A stretch of 64,000 bases of DNA. Source: Saccharina japonica. Taxonomy: Eukaryota > Sar > Phaeophyceae > Laminariales > Laminariaceae. Shown piece after piece: positions 49,546-61,300 of the stretch. The notes beneath the pieces are model-generated. The model made no database searches. It was not told where the DNA came from and was given only the letters and a program-made list of their open reading frames with translations. The stretch spans positions 446,613 through 510,612 of the forward strand of contig MEHQ01004583.1 in NCBI GenBank assembly GCA_008828725.1. The letters run 5' to 3'. Position 1 is the first letter of the stretch; the number at the start of each line of letters is the position of its first letter. A program made the translations under genes and the position numbers.

Positions 49546-49967
49546 CTCCAAAAACTACGGAAGACGGGCTGCGCACTGCACCAAGGAAGGTCGGCACGGT
49601 CCATTCCACGCTATAACAGCCGCGACTAACCGTAAAAGCGGGCGCTCCTCTATAGTCTTCTAAAACCGCTGGCTTTTTGAGCACCTTGTTTTGTTTTGTT
49701 TTCGGTGATGAACTCTCAAAAAAAGAAGAAAAAAAAAAAGAGGCAGACAAGACACGCCACAGTATGTACGAGTACAATCCGACGCACAAAATCAAACAAA
49801 AAAGCACAAACAAGAAGAAGAAAAAGACACATTATATGTGCCCTCCCTGCCCCCCCGCCTTTGATTGCCCTGAAGAACAAGAAACCAGCCTTCTATATAG
49901 CGACTACCAGCAACGTATATATGATTCGTCGTGTCTTCGTATTAACCGCCCCTCCCCTCCCGAATCA

Positions 49968-50205
49968 ATCCATTGGAGGCTGTCGTCCGTATGCAAGTCC
50001 ACCTCGCAAGCGGTTCTTCGCAGGATGCAGCTCACCCTCTATGCGACTCGCCCAATACCTCACGTTTCGCTCTGCGCTTGGTGCAAGCAATGTCTGCCTG
50101 GTTGGTGAAAACCCAACATGCCCCGTCCCGGCATTGTAGGGATGCGAGGGTCTATGGCCATACGACACGACAGCCATGCACGACGTGAGTACACCCCACC
50201 CCCCC
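49968..50205 (-). mobile_element. dispersed repeat family 1, reverse copy
   Basis: From GGAGGCTGTCGTCC through CAGGATGCAGCTCACCCT to the CGTGAGTAC end and a C-run at about 50197. A family 2 copy follows at 50215-50275. Confidence 0.75.
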
Positions 50206-50416
50206 CCGCGCGCGCGTCAAACGACTAAGCCAAGCAACAGATGAGTACCAGGTACGCCCTCCCCCCCAACAAAATAACGCCACCCCGTCACCGACTCCCA
50301 CCACCCTCCGGAGTGTAATTTAGAACTGCACGTCACGTTTTAAGGGGAAAACCACTTGGAAATAGTGTGGGATAATTTTATCGGTAGAAAAATGGGTACT
50401 TGGTACGTAGCCTATC

Positions 50417-50599
50417 TTAAGGGCTACTCCAACTTCGCTGGTTTTGGAAGCACGCTGACGCAAATTTGGCGACTGTAACGTCGAAGGACCCCCGGCCGGC
50501 GAGCGGTTTGACGGCGAACAAGTCTTCCATGAACTCCTGCTTCTGGATGTTGTCGGCCACCTTAGCGTCCAAACCCCCCAGCGCCTGCAGCAGCCACTC
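50417..50599 (-). CDS. probable C-terminal exon of a transportin-3-type importin
   Basis: The acceptor AAACAG precedes a 60-codon frame ending in TAA: EWLLQALGGLDAKVADNIQK, QEFMEDLFAVKPLAGRGSFD, then VTVAKFASACFQN. The order Trp plus hydrophobic helix, a Lys-rich loop with Phe, then a helix ending near Cys resembles the C-terminus of the Mtr10/TNPO3/MOS14 family. That identification is from memory of the family pattern, not a search. Other transportin exons lie at 58.4-63.5 kb on the same strand, with the multicopper oxidase between. Connecting exons (about 100 residues) were not found. Confidence 0.45.
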   Translation of the reverse strand, partial: EWLLQALGGLDAKVADNIQKQEFMEDLFAVKPLAGRGSFDVTVAKFASACFQNQRSWSSP

Positions 50600-50818
50600 C
50601 TGTTTTTTTTTATTTTAGAACGTTAAAATGGGCAAAAAGACAATAACAGGCACCATTAAAAAAATAGAACAAAAGAAAATTCAGGGGAAGACGAAAAAAG
50701 GCAGTATATACAGCTGTTAATCGAAGCCAAACAAATGTTGTACGTAACATGAAAAAAAAAATGTCGTAATATGAAGCAAAAAATTGGGGGGTGGGNCCGC
50801 TGCCGCCAACATCTATAC

Positions 50819-53800
50819 CGGATTGCCCGGACCTTTCAGCGACTGTGGTGGGGGCGGGCGTGCCGCCGGTAGACTGGATGTTGTAGCCGAAACCGGCCAC
50901 TCCCTCGGTGCTGTAGAGGGGGGGGGGGGGGGGGTTAGACGTTGACGGCAGGGGGTGAGGTTTGCTTCCAAAAGACCTTCGCCGCAAGAAACTGAACTGG
51001 ACATATTTGCTCCTCGCTAGGGCAGTGCAACTACAGTAGGTCGACTAGCAAGCGTCGCGCACAAACAAAAAATGAACGGAAACCCTCCTACGATATACTT
51101 ACAGTATATATGATACCTACAACAGTCGGCATACAGGTAAAACTGACCCGAGACCGAATACTCAAGAATTGTACATGTCGCTAACAGAACGAAAAGCTGC
51201 TGCACTGTACGTACCGGTGTCATGTGATGTTACATATGCACGAGGTCAACTAACGCTGCGCTCGAGCCAGTCGCATCTGCACCTTGAGCCCAGTGACAAC
51301 GGCAACGACAATGACAATGACAACACCAATCACAACGACAACAGCAACGATACCGGCAACGATACCGACAACTGCAGCGACCAAGGAAAACGATGGAGGG
51401 AAAAGGGCAGTCGGTCGGTCGGATACAACACAGACGAATGGAACCGTACCGCGAAAAATTACTGGGAAGCGAAACGAAGCGGAAAGGAACGTAATCCTAC
51501 AGCGCATACTGTAGGCTATAGTAGGCTATAGGCGGCGGCTGCCCTCACCCGCAGGTTCCGGCAGCAAGGGCAGTAGGGTCATCGTTAGCCTCCTGTCCCC
51601 CCACGATGTTGCCCACGGCCATGATCCCCGTGTCGCTGTGGGAGTTGACGTGGCAGTGCATGGGCACATGGCCGCCAAACCGCTCTGCGCGGAACCGCAC
51701 AACCGCCAAGCTCGCTGTAGGGTAGGACGAACATACGAAGGAAGAGCGACAACCACGTGTAGCAACGGACGCACGGTCGGAAATGGGGTTACAGGCGGCA
51801 TAATATTATGGTGTACCTGGCACCAGGCATACGATGACACGATATGATTATATTGTCTAGGTAAGTTTACTGCTGTTCAACTGTTGTAAAAACAGTGTAT
51901 TGTGATTCCTGCCGCAACTGTCATGTTTTCATCGAGCAGGAAAAACTCCAGCGCAGTGTATGCTTCCCTCGACGACAGCCGTGGTCCTGGCCGTCGCGCA
52001 AACAGTACTGGTACGTGCAGTTCAGAGACTTTACGCTTTTAGATAACATACTACGTAGACTCACGTGAGACCGTGTCAACTCATGTTGCGCTTGAAAAAA
52101 TATAGGACAGGTCTAATAGCTCTCGCCAGGAGATCGCGCCGGTGGCTATTTTTGTAACCGTTTTGTAACCGTCTCCCGTCAATGTTTGTGTGCGGCGGTG
52201 CAAGGCCTTCCGATCCGCGAGAGTTGATCCTACCCGTGAACAGCCATCATTATGATACTCTAATACACTAATAGACTAATAGACTAATACATCAATACAC
52301 TCATTTCATCCAGCAGTGTCGACAACGTAAACCTTACCAATAATCACTCGAAACAGTATCGAGAACATGCATAGCAATAAACTCATTTGAGACAATGTCG
52401 ACTGCACTATACACGATTAATAGACTAGACTCATGCAACACACTGTCGACCGCACTTACCTGGTATACCATTAATAGACTCATGCAACACAGTGTCGACT
52501 GCACTATATACCTTTATTAGACTCATGCAAAACAATGTCGACTGCACCAACATAAATAGACGCACTTGATTCAGCCAAGTGTCGACAACACCACTTACTT
52601 GAGACAGTGTCGATCCAATCCCCCACATGGTTCCAGCCGGGGACGAGCGTTGGCCCGTCTACATTAACAAACTGCATATGGTTCACGTGCAAGTGGAACG
52701 GGTGCTGCCCCGATCCCATCAAGTTCCACTGCTGCACCTCATCCACGGTCATGTTCATCAGGAAGTTATCGGGTCCCGTGAAGTACTCGCCGCCGATGGT
52801 CTCCCTCACCAGCAGCCCCAGAGTGTCCGACTGATTAAAGTCTAGATCGAACAGGTCTTCAAGATAGTACGGTCTGCCGTGTCCCGAGAGATAATAAACA
52901 GTACACGATACAAGCGTGAGTCGTGGGAGATGGGCTCGGCGTCACAAGTCACAGTCGGAAACGGAGTTGGGATCCGAGTCGTGGTCGGATTTGGGATTGG
53001 GATTGAAATCCGAGAACGGATCGGAGTTGGAATGGGAGGCGAAACCGGACAAATGGAGTCGATGTTGGAATCGGAATTCCAACCAGAGTTAGGATCGAGG
53101 TTGGAATGGGAATATAATTTGAAAAAACGGAGCCAGAGTAGTACTCAAGAGTCTAAATTGGACGAATGGAGTTGGAATCGGACGAACGGAGTCGGCGTCG
53201 AAATCGGAGTTCAAATCCGAGACGAAATCGGACGATTGGGGGTCGGAGTTTGTATACTAGATCGGTGTTGCAATCAGATAATGTATATATAGCTGAAATC
53301 GGTCGAAAGAAGTCCAAGCTGGATTCGAATGGATGGAGTAAGGAAAACGGGGAGGGAGGGAGGGAGGGCATGTCGCGAAAAGGCGACCAAAGGTAATGGG
53401 TGGGGGGTGGAGACTCGTTCCACAGTCGGTCAATAATTTATGACGAGATGACGCAACTTACTCATTCATACGTACCGGTTGTATGAAAATACTACAATAT
53501 TTTTACAGCCGCTCTTTCTATTTTGAGACAGAGTGCTATTCATATTAATAAGTCAAATGGTCTCACCTGCATGGCGTCCACGTCTCTAGCTCATCGTCGG
53601 CCTCGCCCGAGCCCGCATCAACAGTGAGCACCGCGATTGGCATGGTGTCTCCACCAGTAAGCGTGGACTCTATTCTCATGTCGAAGTCCCCAGCAGGCGA
53701 GCAGCGTATCGCCGCATCAACCCTGCACACATAGCACATAGCAGGGCAACACCACAACCACAACCATTGCCATAGCAACGGAAGCACACCGCCACCACCA

Positions 53801-56099
53801 CAAACAAACCAAGCAGCAGCACCGCAACATAGGCGGGTACGGTAGGATGGAGTGGTGGCGTGGGGGGGGGAGACTTATATCAGACGTGCGCGCTGTAGAA
53901 ATCAAATGGCAACAGGTGAGGATCGACCGATTGAACAATTAAACACAACACCAAAGCTGTACAGGTAGTACGATGAGATGCGACTGACCAACGAATCAAG
54001 ACAAGGTTCAGACTCGGTACCGGTGTCGATGGCCATGTCTCATCGCTCTTTGCTCCTCACTGCGCCTCTTTCATGCCTTGTACCAGATTACGCCTCGTGA
54101 CTGTCATGAAACCTTTGGCTACAGACCAGCAATATATTCATATTAATAGTGACTTGTAAAGACTACAGTATTAATAGTGTAGTGACTTGTGACTGACTAC
54201 GGACGAGCGACTCCTGCTGGGAACTACTATTAATACTAGAGAGCTACGTTAATAGACCTACTAGTATACATAACCATAGTGATGTTACCTACACACGAAG
54301 TATTCATATTACTCAAGAGTACCAGGTATTCAGAGAGAGAGAGAGAGTCGTCACCTAGAAGCTGGCGTGAAAAAGAGCACGGGCTCCATCCTAGGCACCT
54401 CCCCGAGATACACCCCATCCTTCGCCAAGACGGCCATCTCGCAGTCGCCGTCCGGGTCTAGTAGAGAGATGGCGTGATTCGACCCGTGTCCAGCGAAGGC
54501 CATTCGGAAGCGCATCCAGAGTCCGGCGGTCATCTCGATCGTAGGAACTACTTGGCCGTTGATGAGGTAATGGCTGAACGATGCCAAGAAGGACAAGGAC
54601 AAAGACCAAGGACGGAGACAAGGTGGAGACAAGCAGGGGCATCACCACGACAACGCCATCAGTAGGCGCGATCGAAATGTCATTACTAACAGTATAACAC
54701 ACAGCTTGCTTAGATGATTTTCGACGAAATGCTGGATCTCACAGCTGGTGTTTTTTCAAATAGAATTAGATGGAATCGCCCCAGACAGCTCCGTCGAAGG
54801 GACGTTGCAAGGCACCTATTACAATTATATACTCGAATATGCGTATATCTTCACATGTAACCGTTTTTTGTATGATATGTACTACCAGGTATATTATAAC
54901 CAACGACATCCAGCATACCCAGTGTCCGTGCTGATTCTTCACGCTATACTAGTCTAGACAAATACCTGGTGCGCCACAACATCACCTCTGCCGTCAAACT
55001 ACGAGACAGATACATACCTGGTAAAATAGTTCGACAAGATAAAGCATAGGCACATTGTACGAGTACGTAGGGCATACCAGGAAGAAGAAAAGCCGATCGT
55101 GGGCACCAAAAACGCGAAACTAGAAACAACGTGAATGTTTATTTACACTTTTGTCTATAGCCTTTCATGCATCACACTTTTAATATATGTACGTACATTG
55201 AGGTGGCAGTGGTGTTGTACAGCTCGTCACCGCAGGCGTCCCTGTCAAACAAAGACAGCTCTGGGTTCATTTCCTATGCGATAAAGACGATAAAGACGAA
55301 AAACACCATGCGGCCACGGGGGGAAGGGAAAAAGCAAGGGAAAGAAAGAAAGGGGAGCAAGAAAAAGACGTTACGCGATGGGACATTTCCTGCAAGCCAA
55401 CCTCAACCATTCTTGGACTTCGAAACGATACCACTCTAACTTCAAGTAGTTTGTCTCCACACAAAGGTGACTGCAGTTACAAAAGGGGACAAGAGCAGCA
55501 GTAACCCCAAGCATAAATTGAATGAGTCATGTGCCGCTGGGCGAGTACTCTGTACGAGCATGGACGGGAGGGGCGAACAAAACAGGGACATATTAGAAAT
55601 ACCGAGGACGGAATTTAATAATTCGCGCGTATGCCGCTACATGGGTGACTTGTGCAACGTCAAGCTAACGAACGAACGCGTTGCCTGGCGGTTTTTCTCC
55701 CAGCACAACTGGTTGATTGCGACCCAAACGACACCATAACGCCACACAAATTCATAGAACGCCTCGCCACTCACCATAATTACACGGCGTACATACATAC
55801 ATACATACATACACATGTCACCAGCGACACACCACTCAACAACTCAAGACTTCGAGGCGAATCGCAAGAACTTCTGATTGGTTGTGTTTTTGTTGTGCAA
55901 GTTGAAACCGTCACCTGTATGGTGAGCACCATCTCCGGCATGTTGGCTATCTGGTCGGGGATGGCGTGTATGTCTGCTCTGTCCTCGATGATGAGGGCCC
56001 CCATGGCGCCTCCGCCCATCTGCAGGGAGGTGGACCCGTGGTGGTGGGGGTGGTACCAGAACGTCCCTCCCGCGTGGTCACAAGGAATGGTGTACTCGT
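50819..56099 (-). CDS. multicopper oxidase (laccase-like), N-terminal part not found
   Basis: Exons 56099-55915, 55258-55197, 54573-54355, 53722-53567, 52873-52599, 51714-51549 and 50910-50819 splice in consistent phases throughout. They encode the second copper motif GGTFWYHPHHHGS followed by MGGGAMGALIIED. Domain 2 follows (HYLINGQVVPTIEMTAGLWM, CEMAVLAKDGVYL, RVDAAIRCSPAGDFDM). Domain 3 has HPFHLHVNHMQF and HCHVNSHSDTGIMAV, the type 1 and trinuclear copper sites. MCOs oxidise phenols or metals and reduce oxygen to water. The axial position after the final Gly is Ile, not Met. The exon carrying the first His-x-His motif should precede 56099, but I see none in the next 2 kb. After 50819 the frame may end within 12 codons of the next acceptor. 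No signal peptide is visible because the start is missing. The last exon's acceptor is preceded by a long C-run. Confidence 0.75.
52250..52598. repeat. about 40-60-bp minisatellite resembling the adjacent exon end
   Basis: Six to seven degenerate units with GTGTCGAC, GACTCATGCAA and ATTAATAGA fill the intron after the MCO exon ending at 52599. Each unit contains a version of the exon end plus 5' splice site (genomic TTACTTGAGACAGTGTCGAT). Confidence 0.75.
52940..53345 (+). repeat. degenerate GGAATC/GGAGTC purine-rich repeat
   Basis: Irregular hexamer array (GGAGTTGGAATCGG, GAAATCGGAG) in the MCO intron between the exons at 53567 and 52873. Pyrimidine-rich on the transcribed strand. Confidence 0.7.
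54900..55017 (+). repeat. partial copy of the 150-bp dispersed repeat
   Basis: Shares CGACATCCAGCATACCCAGT, GTCCGTG and ACTACGAGACAGATAC with the copies at 29592 and 62724, with extra sequence in the middle. MCO intron. Confidence 0.6.
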
Positions 56100-58397
56100 C
56101 TAAATCCAGACGCCGTGCGTGAAAGTTTAGGGATAAAAAATGGGGTGAGAAATAATTAGTATGTTATTGTTATGCCAAGGATATACGTATATACATATAG
56201 TAGTAGTAGTAGTAGTAGTAGGTCAGTAGTAGTTAAGTATAGTAGTAGAGTAAGGTAGATAGTAGTAGTAAGTAGTAGTGTGAGGCATGATGTCAAATAG
56301 TATTGGGTAACGGTTGGCTAATCTGAAGTAGGAACCTGCAACGGTCACTCTGTTGCTGCTTACACTTCACACACCGTCAGGGGTGGAGCGAAACAGCAGA
56401 ATAACAACAGCAGTACACTAAGCTTTTCTTAAAGTGGAGGCACAGCAAGTAGGTACAGCAACACCTTCAAAATATTAACTGCAATCCACCCCGTGTTATG
56501 GGGGAACGCAGTAAATCAAGGACCAAATATGCAGGTACGAAATAGGATGGAATGTATAGAGGTTTTGTGTGTACCGTAAGTCTATTTACTACTGTGTATT
56601 TACTAATTAACTCTATGTATTTCTATCCCCCGTAAGTGAGAAGCAGGCAAGGTAATTAATAACTAGTAATAGGTGGTGGAGGAATCTCTACCAGTGGTAC
56701 CGCCGATCCACATTCGACGAGAGTTGACGAGGAAGGAGAAAGTGCTGAAAAATCCTCCGAGCGATTAAAAACTAGCAAGGACAAAGAACCGCAGTGGGGG
56801 AGGAGGGAGAAGAGCCTAACTCTGATGACCCCGGAGCTGAGTTCGACTAAGGAAGGGAAGAGAGAAAAGGTAAGGGCGCACGGACTCATTATAAGAGGTC
56901 TTTTAAGCGTCCGCGCATGAGTATTCATTCGGATGAATAAGGGACAGAGTAATCAATCACAAACACCATGACCTTCATGTCAGACGATGGTTGGCATCGG
57001 ACTCGCCAGCCCTGCTACCCGCACCAACAGGCACCCACATAGCGCGGTACCAGAGTTCGTGTGCCGGCTCACTGCCGCACTTCTGACAGATCAACCGCGG
57101 AATGTACATCTACAGGCTACGCCGCTAACACGCGCGCAGCGACTTCCCCTCCCTCCCTCTCCCTCCCTCCCATCTCCCTCCCATCCCATCCTCCTCCCCC
57201 TCCCTCCCTCCCTCCCTCCCTACCCTCCGCTCCCTCCATCCCTCCTCCCTCCCCTCCCTCCCCTCCCTCTCTCGCCTCCCTCGCCCCCTCCCTCCCTCCC
57301 CCTCCCCCCATCGCCAAGCCACAATTTCGTCTTAGAAAACCGGTCACATTATTCGCCGTCACACGCAGAAGGAACCCGAAACATCAACAACTCTTGACTT
57401 ACCTGGGTACCATTGTTTTTTTAAAGGTCTTCGGAACAGGGCAGCGGCAAGCAGTACACTTCCCGGAAAGGGCAGTATACCTCCCCAAGGCCACTCTTCT
57501 ACTGCCAGAAAAATCGCGGCCCTGTAAAGAGCTACTAGCCCGGCAACAAAAGAGCCCCCCCCCCGCTCGATACCGGCAGACAAACGCTTCCCACCCCGTG
57601 CACCCCGTAGCGCAGCTAAAACAGTTCATCCCGCAGCAGAAGCAGCAGCAGCAGCAGCTACAGCAGCAGCAGCTACAGCAGCAGCAGGCACAGCAGCAAC
57701 CGCAACAGCAGCCGCAGCAGCAGCCATAGCAGCCATAGCAGCCATAGCAGCCGAATGTCGCTTGCCGTCCCGACGCTTTTCCCCCCTCTCTCGGCAGGAC
57801 AGAAAACGGTACCCGCTTGTCGTCCGGCAGCGTCGCAAGGCGGCAGCGTTGCCAGGCAGCAGGGTCGCCAGACAGCAGGGTCGCAAGACAGCAGTCGCCA
57901 GGGAGCACCCGTCGCAGGCAGCGCTAGCTCGTCGTCGCAAGGCACCGTGTGGTATTTTTCGCAGGCAGAGCGGCTTCACTATCCCTGGGACATACGTAAC
58001 CTCTCTCTCCTCCTTCGCCGCCTCAATAAATATCAAGCAACTCCCCCCCCCCCCCGCCGACGTTAATCAAGTAGTTGTTTCCTCAACCCTGCATGTCAAC
58101 CACTTGAAAAAACTAACGCATGCCATTCCAACCTTTTTGGGTTTTTTTTCAAGTACAGCAGCTTTTGTCCCCGAGGTACCCTACGTAGTCGCATGTTATA
58201 CTTCGGACGAGTATCGGGTGGTACCCTTGTGCTGGTATGGCTTTTTTTGCTTGGAGACGGACGGTTACGTAGCCCCCCCCCGCTCCGTCTCGAAAGGGAT
58301 GCGTGGTCAATGGTCAAATGACTAAGGCAAGCAACAAATGAGTACGCCCCCCCCCCCCCCGAAAAAAAAAAAAAAGGAGTACGCTCGTAGGACGAAC
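56100..58397. other. region upstream of the visible MCO exons; repeats, no exon recognised
   Basis: Contains (GTA)n at 56199-56290; MITE copy 5 (about 56507-56592); SINE body in opposite orientation (about 56660-56850); a CCCT-rich tract (57143-57310); a (CAG)n block at 57636-57735 running into AGCCATAGC units; and GTCGCAAGGCGGCAG-type repeats (57828-57910). A family 2 copy sits at about 58270-58360. Neither the missing MCO first-motif exon nor further transportin exons could be recognised. Confidence 0.5.
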
Positions 58398-61300
58398 CTG
58401 TAGACATCGAAACACCACACCCGTGAAGTCCTCGAGCATCTTGAACAGAATGGCCACGAACTCTGGCCCCCTGAGGCCGAATTCCGTGACGCAAATGGAG
58501 CCGCAGTATAGGCACGAGGAGTGAGGCACCACGCTAAAGTTCCCCACCAGGTGCGCAATCAGTGGCTTCATGAAGAACGGGAGGCGGGGAGCAAACAAAA
58601 AAAAAAAAAAAAGTGGGAGGGGGTGATGTGGGGCAGGGCAGAGAGGGGTCGATTGTTCGAGAAAATGTAAACTGGATGAGTGTGCGTTGTGTACACAGGT
58701 GAACCGACCGACTCCCCCCCCCTCCTTCCCTCCCTCCCTCCCTCCCGCGCGCGCTTGTAGCCCATTGATTGTGTTCCGCTTGTGCAACAGAAAACGGCCT
58801 GTAGACGGAGACTTTTGTACATACGATCTAAAATACCAGTCGACGGTCACACAAGCGGTGTACTACAAGCCCCGCCCTGAAAAAAACAGGCATCGGGGCG
58901 TTAAGCGAAAGTTATTCGGCCCTTGTGGCCCGAAACATCATGATTCCCTGTGTTACGGAATATTTTTATTGCGAAAAAACCGTCACTTGTACTTCTGCAG
59001 CTCCAACTCATAGCAGCTTTTTTCACACGTAACGACCCCCTCTGGACAGGCAAGCCATGGTCACAGGTGTCAACCCTTCTCCCCTCCCGGTGCATGTCTC
59101 CATTTCTATCGCGCATAGGGTGTGGCCTTCCCGTCCCATACCCCCATCCCAGCCCGTGCATAACAAAATAACCGGTTGACGCTTTCTCTACCTACCTCCC
59201 ATATTCCACCCCATGCACTAAATAAAAAAAAAAAAAAACGCCTGCGTAACGCCTACCCTTGACGATTTCACCGAAATATTTCACTCAACGGGTTCTTCTA
59301 GCGGTTTCAATTTTGCGCAATATTTTCGCTGAACGGTTTTAAACACGACGTAGCGGTTTCGCTTACGTACGCAGCGGTTTCGCTTGACCGTTTCGCCTAT
59401 TAATAGTGATTTTGCAAAGCGTCTTCGCTTAACGGCTTTGCTAAACGTTTTCCCTCGACGCTGTCGTTCAACGGTTTCGCAATCAAGCCCAACTAACGCC
59501 ATACTGAACGCTTACGCTTGGTAGTAACGCATACGCTAGGTAGTAACGCTTACGCTAAGTAGTGACGCTTACGCTTATCAACAGTAGTGACGCTTACGCG
59601 TAGTAAAAACGCTTGAGCTTGACGCGTGCTTCCACTTAACGCTTCGGTTTAAGGCTTTGGCTCAACGCTTTGGCTTAATGCTTGCTTCCACTTAACGCTT
59701 TGGCTTAACGCTTTCGCTTAAGCCTTTCACGTAAACCTTTCACGTAAACCTTTCGCGTAAAACTTTCACTCACCCGAAGCAGAGGCTCGAAGTGCTCCTT
59801 ACACGTCCGCATCGCGTGCTTGAAGAAGCGGCAGAGCTTCTCGAACACCTGTGCGCTGGACTGGTGTCGAGTCGATAACGCCTCCAAGATGGGCCACATT
59901 TCTCGAACCACAGCGGCCACAGGGTGCTCACGCCCCAGCTTATGATACAACAAAAAGGCGTCGTGATGGAGGGGAGAGGGGGAGGCAAGGGGGAGGATAC
60001 TCACTTTAAAAAAAGGATAGGAGAGAAACCTCCAGCAGTAGCCTACCAGGTATACAGTATACCCCCCACAGTAGCCTACTCCAACAACTCATACTAGCCA
60101 GCGATCCCTAGCGTCGTATACTAGCCAGCAAACCCTAGCGGCAACTTCGAGCACCAATAGCTTATACCGGAACCAGGCAAGACAGTAGCACCAAAGCAGC
60201 ACCATACGAGACGTGCTACGATAGAGGTATACCAAGGTATACCTTTTTTTGGCTATTTTTGTTTTCTGAACGACCTATAATATTTAATAGTAGTAAAGCC
60301 TCCTCAACCCAGAAACGCCGGAATTTTCATTTTTGTGGTGTTGCAATATTTTGCGTTCTATACTTGCACCAGCCGTATAATTGCACGTATACGCGCTGTG
60401 GGCTGTTAGAACTGCACGTACTTTTGCGCCATATTTACCCTTGCTCCCACCCGGACCTGATCCCACCCGGATCTGATCCCATTTGGCACCCTGCTCCCAC
60501 CCACAAGGTGCAGAAATATAATCAGCCCTCCGCAGGAGCCGCCGGAGGCCCACCTGGCACCTCGATCCCATTTGGTACCCATGTAGGCCATACATATCTA
60601 CAACAACTCCTGCTATACATATAACCGTATTGAAAGTACGTGCAGATTCGTTAGACTCGCAAGTACGTGCAAGTTCTCCGGAGCCGATCATGGGTCATGG
60701 TATGGTTGATCGGGTGGCACATTTATTTCCCTCCAATTATTTTTTTTGGGTGAGGTGGGTGCACCTCTATCGTAGCATGCGTCATACCATACCATACCGT
60801 ACCATACCAATACCATATACCATACCATACCACACCTTACTATATACCATACCACACCTTACCATACAATACCACACATTACCATACCATACCATACCAT
60901 ACCATATAACACCAACCCCCACGCTACCCCATCCTTCCCACCCCACAACAGTGTACCAAAATACTACGCAATACCACACTATGATAAATACCGTACCACA
61001 CCAGGTACAGCTAAAAACTACAAAAATAACTCTAAATTTAGCCTATAACCATATACCGTATACAATCGCGCCACATTACACTGCAAAAACTACCATGCCA
61101 TATTGCAAATACATCGTACCATACCGTGACAGGTACCATGCAGCAAACAAAAAAACGTACCAGGAATATTGATATCGCAACCGTATAACCAACAACCATA
61201 CCATACCTCACCGCAAATACACCATGTCATACGGTAAATAGACCATACCAAATCATACCAGATACCAGATACCATACAACTCAAAAGACCACACCATACA

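Noticed and set aside
50610..50820. Hydrophobic extension of the last MCO exon through the ambiguous base at 50796
   Set aside because: It reads A/T-rich intron sequence. A GTATAG donor at 50818 fits better, though the true MCO end is unproven.
51250..51531. Asn/Asp-rich frame (about 90 residues) on the plus strand
   Set aside because: Driven by an AACGACAATGAC-type microsatellite within an MCO intron; no homologous pattern or splice support.
57061..57729. Pro-rich and Gln-rich plus-strand frame
   Set aside because: The frame crosses a CCCT-rich tract and a (CAG)n block; composition alone keeps it open.
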